The position numbers were made by a program, and so were the translations under genes. Shown one piece after another: positions 17,506 to 25,836 of a DNA stretch of 53,666 nt (position 1 is its first letter; every line of letters begins with the position of its first letter). This DNA is from Bacteroidota bacterium (GTDB lineage: Bacteria; Bacteroidota; Bacteroidia; Bacteroidales; Paludibacteraceae): positions 1 to 53,666 of the forward strand of contig JAKIYP010000011.1 in assembly GCA_022708505.1 (NCBI GenBank). Reading direction: 5' to 3'. The notes under the pieces were generated by a model. It was not told the DNA's origin. It ran no database searches and worked only from the letters and a program-made list of their open reading frames with translations.

Positions 17506-18572
17506 TGGATGAACTGAATTCCATATCTGCAACGCTCATCCAATGGTATGAGAAGCATAAGCGCGAACTACCCTGGCGGGATACGAAAGATGCGTATAAG
17601 ATATGGATTTCAGAGATTATATTGCAACAGACACGTGTAAATCAAGGAATTGATTACTACTACAGGTTTATCGAACGTTTTCCGGATGTACAAAGTCTGG
17701 CCGCGGCATCTGAAGATGAAGTATTGAAATACTGGCAGGGATTAGGCTACTACTCCCGTGCCAGAAACCTGCTCAAAGCTGCTCAACAAGTTGTCAGCAG
17801 GTTTGGCGGTAAATTCCCTGATCAATATGCTGATGTACTCAGTCTGTCGGGAGTTGGAGAATACACCGCGGCTGCCATTTGTTCTTTTGCATACAATTTA
17901 CCTTTTGCTGTGGTCGATGGCAATGTGTTTCGCGTGTTATCGAGGCTATTCGGAGTTGACACGCCGATTGATTCCAGTCGGGGAAAGAAGGATTTCAAAC
18001 TTCTGGCTGAAGAGTTATTGGATAAGAAACATCCCGGGCAGCACAATCAGGCCATCATGGAATTCGGCGCTTTGCAGTGCACGCCAGTCTCACCAACTTG
18101 CGACACATGTCCCCTCTCCGTTCAATGTATTGCATTAGCATCCGGTAACGTATCCACCTTACCGGTAAAAACGCAAAAGGTAAAAACAAAGGCTCGCTAC
18201 TTCAACTACCTCTTTATCAAACACAACAACAAAACGTATCTGCAAAAAAGAACAGGTAACGATGTCTGGAAAAACCTGTATGAATTCCCTTTGATTGAAG
18301 CTGACAGCTTATTGGAAGAAAGCGAGATTTTTCAGCACAGTTATTTCAGCAACATAACAGCAGGAATCAATGCTGAAATCAGCATCAGTTTATTATCAGC
18401 TCCTCTGAAACACGTGCTGACCCATCAGCAGATATATGCGCAGTGTTTTATTGTTGAAATAAATGAAGAAAGTAAGTTCTTAGAACAGTTTGAAAAAACT
18501 GAAATCGAACACATCGGAGATTACGCCGTATCAAGACTGATGGAGATACTGATTCAAAATCATATCGGATAA
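17505..18572 (+). CDS. mutY: A/G-specific adenine glycosylase MutY
   Basis: A 355-residue base-excision enzyme that removes adenine paired with 8-oxoguanine. I take the ATG at 17505, which overlaps the carAB stop by one base; an alternative TTG lies one codon upstream. Catalytic Glu37 is in ISEIILQQT and Asp138 is in VVDGNVFRV, and the 4Fe-4S cysteines C192, C199, C202 and C208 have C-x6-C-x2-C-x5-C spacing. All these positions coincide with the E. coli numbering I recall. The C-terminal NUDIX-like 8-oxoG recognition domain follows (about 225-350). Its 3' end overlaps the opposing DUF2520 gene by 42 bp. It is translationally coupled to carAB. Confidence 0.96.
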   Translation: MDELNSISATLIQWYEKHKRELPWRDTKDAYKIWISEIILQQTRVNQGIDYYYRFIERFPDVQSLAAASEDEVLKYWQGLGYYSRARNLLKAAQQVVSRFGGKFPDQYADVLSLSGVGEYTAAAICSFAYNLPFAVVDGNVFRVLSRLFGVDTPIDSSRGKKDFKLLAEELLDKKHPGQHNQAIMEFGALQCTPVSPTCDTCPLSVQCIALASGNVSTLPVKTQKVKTKARYFNYLFIKHNNKTYLQKRTGNDVWKNLYEFPLIEADSLLEESEIFQHSYFSNITAGINAEISISLLSAPLKHVLTHQQIYAQCFIVEINEESKFLEQFEKTEIEHIGDYAVSRLMEILIQNHIG

Positions 18573-19307
18573 ATCCTGATAGAGTTTCTTTAATGAGGGA
18601 TGTTCATCACCCAACACATCCAGATGCTTGTTGATTACTCCCCGGTCATTTCTTTTCGCCGGACCAGTCTGCGCTTCCTCAGGAGATAACTGCATCACTT
18701 TTTGAGCAGTTTCGAGAATAAGCGGCTTCAACACCTCAAAAGGCAAATCGGCCGATTTAACCATTTCAGAAGCAATATGATACAGGTGATTTACAAAATT
18801 ACAGGCAAAAACGGCCGACACATGTAATTTCAGTCTTTGTTCAGAATTCGTTTTATAAACCTGTTCACTAACAGCATGGGCAATCTTGAACAATGTCGAT
18901 TCCACTTCTGGAGATGAAGCCTCTATAAATACCGGAATTATCTTAAAATCAACTTGTTTATTTTTTGAGAAAGTCTGCAAAGGGTAAAAAACACCGTAAT
19001 TTGACTTTTTGCCTACAAACACATCCATCGAAACACTTCCGGCAGTATGCACATGTATCGCATCCGGTGCGAACGGTAATTGCAGCAGACTTTCTAAAGC
19101 ATCATCACTAATGGCATAGAAATACACATCGGCATCAGCAACAATCTCATCGGTATGAGTTGTAAAAGGCACTTTCAACAAGTCCGCGAGCTCCGAAGCC
19201 GAAATTGCCGTCCTGCTGAAAATCTGCACAATTTCCTGTCCCGCTTCCTGCAAAGCGAAGGAAAGATGTGTTGCGAGGTTACCTGCTCCGATGATTACTA
19301 TTTTCAT
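18531..19307 (-). CDS. Rossmann-like protein with DUF2520 C-terminal domain
   Basis: A 258-residue predicted NAD(P)-binding oxidoreductase. The dinucleotide-binding loop is at the extreme N-terminus, MKIVIIGAGNLATHL, and the helical DUF2520 domain covers roughly residues 125-250 (LHVSAVFACNFVNHLYHIASEM is characteristic). The fold resembles F420-dependent NADP reductase and ketopantoate or pyrroline-carboxylate reductases; the substrate is unknown. Its start overlaps the end of phoH by 29 bp, so the two are co-transcribed. Its end overlaps convergent mutY by 42 bp. Confidence 0.8.
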   Translation of the reverse strand: MKIVIIGAGNLATHLSFALQEAGQEIVQIFSRTAISASELADLLKVPFTTHTDEIVADADVYFYAISDDALESLLQLPFAPDAIHVHTAGSVSMDVFVGKKSNYGVFYPLQTFSKNKQVDFKIIPVFIEASSPEVESTLFKIAHAVSEQVYKTNSEQRLKLHVSAVFACNFVNHLYHIASEMVKSADLPFEVLKPLILETAQKVMQLSPEEAQTGPAKRNDRGVINKHLDVLGDEHPSLKKLYQDLSDMILNQYLHQS

Positions 19308-20226
19308 ACGCTTCCACGATACGCTGCACCAGTTTATGCCGCACTATATCAGATTTATCGAAATCGACCCGGGAAATACCTTTCACATTTTTGAGTACTT
19401 GCATAGCCTCTATCAAGCCAGACTTTTGTGAAACAGGTAAGTCAATCTGGGTGATGTCACCCGTAACAATCATCTTGGTGTTTAATCCCATACGGGTAAG
19501 AAACATCTTGATTTGTTGGGTAGTGGTATTTTGCGCTTCATCCAGAATCACTACTGCATCGCTCAGCGTACGACCACGCATAAAAGCCAGCGGAGCAATC
19601 TGAATGGTGCCGTTTTCGAGGTATTCCTTGAGCTTCAGGGGAGTAATCATATCCTGCAACGCATCATACAAGGGTTGCAAATAAGGATCTATCTTTTCTT
19701 TCATATCACCCGGGAGGAAACCCAGCTTCTCCCCTGCTTCAACAGCCGGACGACTTAAAATAATCTTCCTGATCACTTTACTTTTCAGCGACTTAACTGC
19801 CAGTGCGATAGCCGTATATGTTTTACCAGAACCTGCAGGACCAATCGCGAAAAGCAAATCATGGGTACTGAAATCCTTTACCAATCTCTGCTGGTTGGCA
19901 GTCCGCGCCATGATAGATTTACCATTTACACCATGTAAAATCAAATGATCGAACCTGATTTCCGCCGGTTCACTGCCTTTGACAATCTGTATAATAACCT
20001 CTTCATTGAGTGAGTTATTGTCGATACAGTATTTCTCTATCTTTTGAAGATAATTAAGTAAGGTATTGACTTTTTCTTCCTCTCCTTCAATTTTAACCGT
20101 ACGACCCCTTCCCACCATCCTCACATGAGGAAACAGGTTCTTCAGTAAATGCAGATTTACATTGTTTACCCCGAAAAAAACGAGGGTATCCGTATGTTCC
20201 GAAAGTTCAAAAATTTGTTCGAGCAT
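19279..20226 (-). CDS. PhoH-family ATPase
   Basis: 315 residues. An N-terminal KH-like segment (VRMVGRGRTVKIEGEEEKVNTL) precedes a PhoH P-loop domain with Walker A GPAGSGKT at 129-136 and Walker B VVILDEAQN at about 227. The RNA-binding look of the N-terminus and the size place it in the PhoH1/PhoL type, cytoplasmic ATPases or helicases linked to RNA metabolism and ribosome maturation. It starts at the ATG at 20226. Upstream lies the 84-bp repeat array separating it from glyA. Confidence 0.9.
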   Translation of the reverse strand: MLEQIFELSEHTDTLVFFGVNNVNLHLLKNLFPHVRMVGRGRTVKIEGEEEKVNTLLNYLQKIEKYCIDNNSLNEEVIIQIVKGSEPAEIRFDHLILHGVNGKSIMARTANQQRLVKDFSTHDLLFAIGPAGSGKTYTAIALAVKSLKSKVIRKIILSRPAVEAGEKLGFLPGDMKEKIDPYLQPLYDALQDMITPLKLKEYLENGTIQIAPLAFMRGRTLSDAVVILDEAQNTTTQQIKMFLTRMGLNTKMIVTGDITQIDLPVSQKSGLIEAMQVLKNVKGISRVDFDKSDIVRHKLVQRIVEAYENSNHRSR

Positions 20227-20270
20227 TTAAATTATATTGTATGTATCACTCACGACCCCACAGCAAAATT

Positions 20271-20495
20271 CAGCAATTGAGCAACCTTAATCGCGAGGCG
20301 ATTTCGTCGCGAGATGCTGGATTTTGTTGTTCAATCCCATAATATAGCATCATTCAGCAATTGAGCAACCTTAATCGCGAAGCGATTTCGACGCGAGATG
20401 CTGGATTTTGTTGTTCAATCTCATAATATAGCATCATTCAGCAATCGAGCGACCTTAATCGCGAAGCGATTTCGACGCGAGATGCTGAATGATGC
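20271..20495. repeat. 84-bp tandem repeat, three copies with internal hairpins
   Basis: Copies begin at 20271, 20355 and 20439 (period exactly 84 bp), each starting CAGCAAT. Copies 1 and 2 are nearly identical; copy 3 is alike to 20487 and then diverges. Each holds a palindromic core around ATCGCGAAGCGAT. In copy 3 the core is bracketed by a perfect 13-bp inverted repeat, GCATCATTCAGCA (20431-20443) and TGCTGAATGATGC (20483-20495), 14 bp from the glyA stop, so this part may act as the glyA terminator. Copies 1 and 2 are bracketed by imperfect versions (ATTCAGCA/TGCTGGAT, pairing with a G-U). No unique spacers exist. Confidence 0.85.
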
Positions 20496-20508
20496 GTACT
20501 ATATTAAA

Positions 20509-21789
20509 TTAATATGCAAACAACGGATACTTCGCCATGGTGGCATTCACCCTATGACGAACAGAAGCAATCACCTCCTCGTTATCCACATTCGACAACA
20601 CCGTTTCGATTAATTCTGCAATCTCGACCATCAGATCCTCTTTAGCACCACGAGTTGTAATCGCCGGAGTACCCAAACGGATACCTGAAGTTTGGAAAGC
20701 CGAGCGACTGTCGAAAGGAACCATATTTTTGTTGCAGGTAATATCCGCTTCAACCAGTGCTTTTTCAGCCACTTTGCCAGTTAAATCCGGATACTTGGAA
20801 CGCAAGTCAACCAGCATCGAATGGTTATCCGTTCCACCGGAGATAATCGTAAAACCACGGGCAATCAAAGATTCAGCCAACACTTTTGCATTCTTTTGAA
20901 CCTGAATCTGATACTCTTTATATTCCGGTTGCAGACATTCACCGAACGCAACAGCCTTGGCAGCAATTACATGCTCAAGCGGTCCGCCCTGAATACCCGG
21001 GAACACTGCCGAGTCGAGCAAAGCCGACATCATTTTCACTTCACCTTTAGGAGTCGTTTTGCCCCATGGATTTGAGAAATCCTTACCGATAAGGATAATA
21101 CCACCACGAGGACCGCGCAAAGTTTTGTGCGTGGTAGAAGTCACGATATGTGCATATTTCACGGGATTTTCAAGTAATCCCGCTGCAATCAAACCAGCAG
21201 GATGCGCCATATCAATCATCAGGATAGCGCCAACTTTATCCGCGATTTCGCGCATGCGTTTGTAATCCCACTCACGGGAATAAGCCGAACCACCACCAAC
21301 AATCAGTTTAGGTTGTTCACGCAATGCCACTTCTTCCATTTGATCATAGTCCACCCGTCCGGTTTCCTGTTTTACATTGTATTCACAGGGACGATACAAG
21401 ATACCCGAGCTGTTTACCAAAGAACCATGCGATAAATGTCCCCCGTGTGCCAGATTCAATCCAAGAAACTTATCACCAGGATTAAGGCAAGCCAGAAAAA
21501 CAGCTGCATTCGCCTGGGCACCCGAGTGAGGCTGCACGTTTGCCCATTCGGCACCAAAAACCTCTTTGATACGATCGATGGCAATCTGTTCCGATTCGTC
21601 CACTACTTCGCATCCACCATAATATCTTTTTCCGGGATATCCTTCAGCATATTTGTTAGTCAACACCGAACCCATAGCTTCCATTACCTGGTCGCTCACA
21701 AAGTTTTCCGATGCAATCAGTTCAATACCTTTCATCTGACGCTGTTTCTCCCGGTCGATGATGTCAAAAATTAAATTGTCTCTTTTCAT
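20509..21789 (-). CDS. glyA: Serine hydroxymethyltransferase
   Basis: A 426-residue PLP enzyme interconverting serine and glycine with tetrahydrofolate, the main source of one-carbon units. The N-terminal [12 protein letters not shown] motif, the glycine-rich [11 protein letters not shown] and the PLP-lysine motif [13 protein letters not shown] are intact. The length is normal. The insert near [20 protein letters not shown] is typical of Bacteroidota. It starts at the ATG at 21789. It is flanked downstream by the 84-bp repeat array and upstream by a short REP-like hairpin. Confidence 0.96.
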   Translation of the reverse strand: MKRDNLIFDIIDREKQRQMKGIELIASENFVSDQVMEAMGSVLTNKYAEGYPGKRYYGGCEVVDESEQIAIDRIKEVFGAEWANVQPHSGAQANAAVFLACLNPGDKFLGLNLAHGGHLSHGSLVNSSGILYRPCEYNVKQETGRVDYDQMEEVALREQPKLIVGGGSAYSREWDYKRMREIADKVGAILMIDMAHPAGLIAAGLLENPVKYAHIVTSTTHKTLRGPRGGIILIGKDFSNPWGKTTPKGEVKMMSALLDSAVFPGIQGGPLEHVIAAKAVAFGECLQPEYKEYQIQVQKNAKVLAESLIARGFTIISGGTDNHSMLVDLRSKYPDLTGKVAEKALVEADITCNKNMVPFDSRSAFQTSGIRLGTPAITTRGAKEDLMVEIAELIETVLSNVDNEEVIASVRHRVNATMAKYPLFAY

Positions 21790-21818
21790 TTTTGTATATT
21801 ATTTATATGTCTACAGTC

Positions 21819-21858
21819 TGTCATTGCGAGAAGTTCACGAAGTGAACGACGTGGCAAC
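21819..21858. repeat. REP-like hairpin repeat
   Basis: TGTCATTGCGAG is followed by a perfect 6-bp stem GTTCAC/GTGAAC with a GAA loop (21833-21847) and then GACGTGGCAAC. The TGTCATTGCGAG...GTGGCAA pattern is a dispersed intergenic repeat I recall from many bacterial genomes. It lies between glyA and the flavin reductase gene, upstream of the glyA start. Confidence 0.5.
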
Positions 21859-21929
21859 CCTATCTAAATCTGCATTTGGTCATTCAACCCTCCGTTTTCC
21901 GCTTCCCGCTTTTAGTTCTCCACGATTCA

Positions 21930-22505
21930 CTACTTCTTCTTCACCGTCCACCCAAACTTACCAATCTCCTCTCCCAGTTTATAATAATTTCCGTGAGAAT
22001 ATGCGATTAGTTTTGCCTTTGCCATATCAAAGCTATCGGTTTCCGGATCAATGAATTGTTTGTCCGCTTGAATATTGATAACTTCAGAGATAAACATATC
22101 GTGTGTTCCCAATGTAACGATTTCTTTCACCCGGCATTCGATGCACAAAGGAGCCTCTTTTATAATTGGCGCATATACCTTTTCAGCCATGACCGGTGTC
22201 AGGTTCATTTCTTTGAATTTATTATAATCTCTCCCACTCCTGACTCCGCACCAGTCGGCAGCAAAAGCCAATGCTTCGTTGGTCAGATTAATCACAAACT
22301 CTCCGTTGGCTTTAATAATTTCATACGATTTACGTTCGCGGCGAACCGATATGTAACACATAGGGGGACTGGAACAAAGCGTACCAAGCCAACTGATGGT
22401 CAACACATTAAATTCATCCGGAGTTTTACCACAGGAAACAAGGGCAGCCGGAAGGGGATAAATCAGCGTTCCCGGTTTCCATGAGACATGAGATTTTTCG
22501 TTCAT
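21930..22505 (-). CDS. Flavin reductase family protein (FMN-binding split barrel)
   Basis: 191 residues from the ATG at 22505; a GTG two codons upstream touches the pyrI stop. The pattern WKPGTLIYPLPAALVSCG, then NVLTISWLGTLCSSPP and MCYISVRRERKSYEII, is the flavin-reductase-like split-barrel fold (DIM6/NTAB family), which binds FMN and often reduces it with NAD(P)H. The true substrate is unknown. It directly follows pyrB-pyrI, so it is probably in the same transcript. Confidence 0.82.
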   Translation of the reverse strand: MNEKSHVSWKPGTLIYPLPAALVSCGKTPDEFNVLTISWLGTLCSSPPMCYISVRRERKSYEIIKANGEFVINLTNEALAFAADWCGVRSGRDYNKFKEMNLTPVMAEKVYAPIIKEAPLCIECRVKEIVTLGTHDMFISEVINIQADKQFIDPETDSFDMAKAKLIAYSHGNYYKLGEEIGKFGWTVKKK

Positions 22506-22510
22506 CTGCA

Positions 22511-22972
22511 CTATTTCTTTTTCAATTTAATTTCATCCTGAGCTATCTCTCTTTCACAATACCTGCATTTGAGATGCACTTTATTGCCCTCCTGAATCAC
22601 ATAAAACCGGGTGGGCACCGGCTGATGATTGGTGATGCAAACCGGATTTACACAATGCATCACGTCATTAATTTCGTCACCCAACACCAGATCACGTTTT
22701 TCAATGACCTGATATTCTTTGATGATATTAATTTTTGCATTGGGTGCAATCAGTGCGATTTTACTGGTCTCATCTTCAGCTAAAAACCGGTCTGAAATTT
22801 TGATGATTCCTTTCACACCCATTTTTTTACTGTCGAAGTTATTACCGATGGTCAACGGGTGATCATAGTACTTCAACCGCAGGATTGAAACCACCTGAAA
22901 TAATTTATCAGCCGGAATGTGATCGATCACGGTTCCGTTTCGCAATGCTGCTACCTTTAATTCTTTTTCCAT
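22511..22972 (-). CDS. pyrI: Aspartate carbamoyltransferase regulatory subunit PyrI
   Basis: 153 residues from the ATG at 22972 (MEKELKVAALRNGTVIDHIPADK), the normal size. The frame stays open to 23041, but that part translates a repetitive intergenic stretch. PyrI binds the CTP/ATP effectors and bridges PyrB trimers. The four zinc cysteines are visible as CVNPVC and, near the end, CRYC. The presence of PyrI implies the allosterically regulated dodecameric form. It is downstream of pyrB with a 73-bp gap. Confidence 0.95.
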   Translation of the reverse strand: MEKELKVAALRNGTVIDHIPADKLFQVVSILRLKYYDHPLTIGNNFDSKKMGVKGIIKISDRFLAEDETSKIALIAPNAKINIIKEYQVIEKRDLVLGDEINDVMHCVNPVCITNHQPVPTRFYVIQEGNKVHLKCRYCEREIAQDEIKLKKK

Positions 22973-22976
22973 ATGT

Positions 22977-23035
22977 TTTTTGTCTCCAGTCTCCAGTCTC
23001 CGGTCTCCAGTGTCTGGTGTCCGGCGTCTGGTGAC
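22977..23035. repeat. Short tandem GTCTCCA-type repeats
   Basis: The stretch between pyrB and pyrI consists of degenerate 7-8-base units (GTCTCCA, GTCTCCG, GTGTCTG, GTCTGGT). It is low-complexity intergenic DNA of a kind often seen in Bacteroidota, with no sign of coding function. Confidence 0.6.
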
Positions 23036-23045
23036 AATCATACCA

Positions 23046-23945
23046 TTATAAAAGTACTTTTGATAATATCGCCTGTCTCACATACAACCCGTTTTGCGCC
23101 TGTTGAAAATAATAGGCTTTTTCATTTTTATCCACGTCCATACTGATTTCGTTGACACGGGGAAGCGGATGCAGGATTCTCAGATTCGGTCTGGTATGTT
23201 CCAGCATTTCATTTTGCAGGGTATATACATTTTTCACCCGTTCATATTCCATCAAATCCTGAAATCTCTCTTTTTGAACCCGGGTCATATACAGAATGTC
23301 AGCATCATTAAAATTATCATTTAATTCACATGATTCAGTAAATGAAATATTGTTTTTTCTGCAGAAAACCCTGTATTCCTCAGGAATTTTCAATTCATCC
23401 GGCGCGATAAATTTAAAAGTCGGATTGAAATGCGACATGGCCTGAATAAGCGAATGCACTGTTCTGCCGTATTTCAGATCTCCTACCATACAAATATTCA
23501 GGTTTTCAAGCGTACCCTGTGTTTTCAGTATCGAATACAAATCCAGCAAAGTCTGCGAAGGGTGCTGGTTAGCGCCATCGCCGGCATTGATAACAGGCAC
23601 CGGAGATACTTCCGACGCATACCTGGCAGCCCCTTCCAGCGGATGTCGCATTACAATGGCATCAGCATAACAACTCACCATGTGAATCGTATCATTCAAG
23701 GTCTCTCCCTTGGAGGCACTTGACGTAGCGGCATCTGAAAAACCAATAATTTTGCCTCCCAACCGGATAACTGCCGTTTCGAAACTCAGTCGCGTACGGG
23801 TGGACGGTTCAAAAAACAAGGTTGCAACCACTTTCCCATCCAATGATTTCCTGTTGGGATTAGCTTCAAAATCTTTTGCAGAGTCAAGAATGGAAAGAAT
23901 TTCTTCCTTACTGTAATCGGTAATCGAAACCAAGCTGTTATTCAT
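23046..23945 (-). CDS. pyrB: Aspartate carbamoyltransferase catalytic subunit PyrB
   Basis: A 299-residue enzyme condensing carbamoyl phosphate with aspartate, the committed step of pyrimidine synthesis. The carbamoyl-phosphate loop [13 protein letters not shown] is at about residues 48-60, the mobile SASKGE loop follows, and the aspartate-side motifs HPLPRVNEI and RHP are present. The length is normal. It heads a pyrB-pyrI-flavin reductase operon with a consensus promoter at 23968-23998. Its substrate is made by the fused carAB about 6 kb away. Confidence 0.96.
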   Translation of the reverse strand: MNNSLVSITDYSKEEILSILDSAKDFEANPNRKSLDGKVVATLFFEPSTRTRLSFETAVIRLGGKIIGFSDAATSSASKGETLNDTIHMVSCYADAIVMRHPLEGAARYASEVSPVPVINAGDGANQHPSQTLLDLYSILKTQGTLENLNICMVGDLKYGRTVHSLIQAMSHFNPTFKFIAPDELKIPEEYRVFCRKNNISFTESCELNDNFNDADILYMTRVQKERFQDLMEYERVKNVYTLQNEMLEHTRPNLRILHPLPRVNEISMDVDKNEKAYYFQQAQNGLYVRQAILSKVLL

Positions 23946-23967
23946 AGGTAGTTGAATTGAAATGACA

Positions 23968-23998
23968 CAAAATTACAAAACAAAAAAACCAACACAAA
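23968..23998 (-). promoter_or_regulatory. Bacteroidota-type promoter for pyrB-pyrI
   Basis: Read on the minus strand: TTTG (23998-23995), 19 bases, TAATTTTG (23975-23968), a consensus match whose start would give a leader of about 15-20 nt before the pyrB ATG. The leader is too short for an attenuator. The rest of 23999-24147 shows nothing further. Confidence 0.6.
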
Positions 23999-24147
23999 TC
24001 GCTGTTGATTTACATTGGTTTACCGATAACTCCACACTTGCAACTATCTTGATTTAAAACATATAAATCCTGATGATATGTTGAATTAAACTGTTTCATA
24101 CTTGCGTGCAAAGGTATTAAAAATCTATCAGAAATAAAATATATTTT

Positions 24148-24744
24148 TCAGGAAATAATAACCCGACTGGCAACTTTTTCAAGTTTATCAAACAAGATTG
24201 TTTTATTTGCTACCGGAACGATAAGCCGGATAAAGCAATTTTCGTTAAATTCCTGTTTATTAATTTGTGCCTGATACTGTTTTATCGCATTCATAACCAC
24301 ATCCATAACCGGGTACTCAAAAAACACTTCCAAAATACAATCGACTGTGAGTTCAACAATTTCAGCCTGCTCCAGTGCATCCGAAGCTGCTTCCTTATAA
24401 GCGGTTATCAGCCCCCCGGTTCCCAGCAATATTCCACCGAAATAACGTACTACAATAACCAGCACGTTGGTCAATCCTCGTGAATTAATCTGACCGAGAA
24501 TAGGCCTACCTGCTGTACCTGAAGGCTCTCCATCGTCATTTGCCCTGAACTCTTCTCTCTCAGCACCTAACATGTAGGCATAACAAACATGCCTCGCATC
24601 GTGATATTCTTTTTTATAAGCAGTCAGCTGCGTTTTCACATCTTCTATATCCTTTACGGGCAAAGCAAAAGATAAAAACCTGCTACCTTTTTCTTTATAT
24701 ATACCATTTGATTGTTTATGAATAGTCAGATACGTTTCAGTCAT
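24148..24744 (-). CDS. YigZ/IMPACT family protein (UPF0029)
   Basis: 198 residues. The N-terminal UPF0029 domain carries the family signature (YKKEYHDARHVCYAYMLG, then NDDGEPSGTAGRPIL and VVRYFGGILLGTGGLI, about residues 43-112). The C-terminal domain resembles the DUF1949/EF-G domain V fold. Eukaryotic IMPACT homologues regulate translation through GCN1; the bacterial role is uncertain. It is divergent from the BASS transporter gene. A possible -7 box, TAATTTTG, lies at 24773-24766 on the minus strand. Confidence 0.88.
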   Translation of the reverse strand: MTETYLTIHKQSNGIYKEKGSRFLSFALPVKDIEDVKTQLTAYKKEYHDARHVCYAYMLGAEREEFRANDDGEPSGTAGRPILGQINSRGLTNVLVIVVRYFGGILLGTGGLITAYKEAASDALEQAEIVELTVDCILEVFFEYPVMDVVMNAIKQYQAQINKQEFNENCFIRLIVPVANKTILFDKLEKVASRVIIS

Positions 24745-24794
24745 GCTTCAAAATTAAAATTGCATCAAAATTACACATTTTATAATAAATAATT

Positions 24795-24802
24795 TATCTT
24801 TG
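24795..24802 (+). promoter_or_regulatory. -7 promoter element for the BASS transporter
   Basis: TATCTTTG matches TAnnTTTG 51 bp before the start codon. No TTG with proper spacing is present upstream. Confidence 0.4.
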
Positions 24803-24852
24803 CCAAACTAACACGGAGCAGAAATTCTCTGCAACCTCAAAAAAATGGTAAT

Positions 24853-25806
24853 ATGTATGAATCATTGTTAGAACTGGATCCTGTCAGAATTAATTTCAAT
24901 GCGGCAGGTATGCACATCATCAACATCATCCTCAGTTTTGTCATGTTTGGTGTTGCACTCGGTATCAAACCGCAGCAATTTGCTGATATGATCAAGAAAC
25001 CCAAATCCACTATTCTCGGATTAATTTCACAGTTGGTTGCCTTACCATTGCTGACCTTCATTCTCGTTGTTACCTTCAGCGACCTTATCACACCGACAGT
25101 GGCTATGGGAATGATCTTAGTGGCAGCTTGTCCGGGGGGTAATATTTCCAATTTCATGTCATCATTATCAAAAGCAAATACCGAATTGTCGGTCGGACTC
25201 ACTGCCTCCACCACCATGTTGTCGGTTATAACCACTCCCGGAAACTTTGCTTTGTGGGGAGGTTTATATGTACGCTATATAAACAGACATGCTACACACG
25301 TACTCCAACCCCTGGAAATTGACAAATGGCAGATGTTCGAAACCGTATTTATCTTATTGGGTATACCGCTGGTGCTGGGAATCCTGTTTGCCCATTTCCT
25401 GCCTAAAGCAACGCAAAAGATAAAAAAGCCCATTCAATATCTGTCTATCATATTCTTCTTAGCCATGGTCGTACTGGCATTTTCGAATAACTTCAACCTG
25501 TTTCTGAAATACATTCTTTTTGTATTTTTCATAGTTCTTGTACATAATGCATTGGCATTGGGAACCGGATACAGTATTGCCAGAATATTCAAATTACCTG
25601 ATGCCGATAAACGAACGTTAACCATTGAAACCGGCATTCAGAATTCAGGACTGGGTTTGGTTCTGCTTTTCAATCCCAAAATATTTCCTCCGGAACTTCA
25701 ATTGGGTGGTATGTTATTTATCACGGCCTGGTGGGGTATCTGGCACATTATCTCCGGTCTGGGTATTTCAGCCTATTGGAATCGAAAACCTGTCAAAGTA
25801 TCTTAA
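24853..25806 (+). CDS. Bile acid:sodium symporter (BASS) family transporter
   Basis: A 317-residue inner-membrane protein with about ten hydrophobic segments and the family motifs MFGVALGI, LVAACPGGNISNFMSSLSKANTELSVGLTA (the crossover region that binds Na+) and IETGIQNSGLGLVLLFNP. Bacterial members import bile acids, pantoate, pyruvate-like acids or other organic anions with sodium; the substrate here is not determinable. It starts at the ATG at 24853, with a TATCTTTG -7 box at 24795-24802. An acyltransferase gene follows after 30 bp. Confidence 0.85.
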   Translation: MYESLLELDPVRINFNAAGMHIINIILSFVMFGVALGIKPQQFADMIKKPKSTILGLISQLVALPLLTFILVVTFSDLITPTVAMGMILVAACPGGNISNFMSSLSKANTELSVGLTASTTMLSVITTPGNFALWGGLYVRYINRHATHVLQPLEIDKWQMFETVFILLGIPLVLGILFAHFLPKATQKIKKPIQYLSIIFFLAMVVLAFSNNFNLFLKYILFVFFIVLVHNALALGTGYSIARIFKLPDADKRTLTIETGIQNSGLGLVLLFNPKIFPPELQLGGMLFITAWWGIWHIISGLGISAYWNRKPVKVS

Positions 25807-25836
25807 TTAAACTAATTACTCAGAAATCATAATTAT

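Noticed and set aside
20271-20495. Possible CRISPR-like array because of regular 84-bp spacing
   Set aside because: The copies are contiguous with no unique spacers, and each unit is an internally palindromic element.
22973-23041. Upstream start for pyrI
   Set aside because: It would translate short GTCTCCA-type repeats; the PyrI sequence begins at the ATG at 22972.
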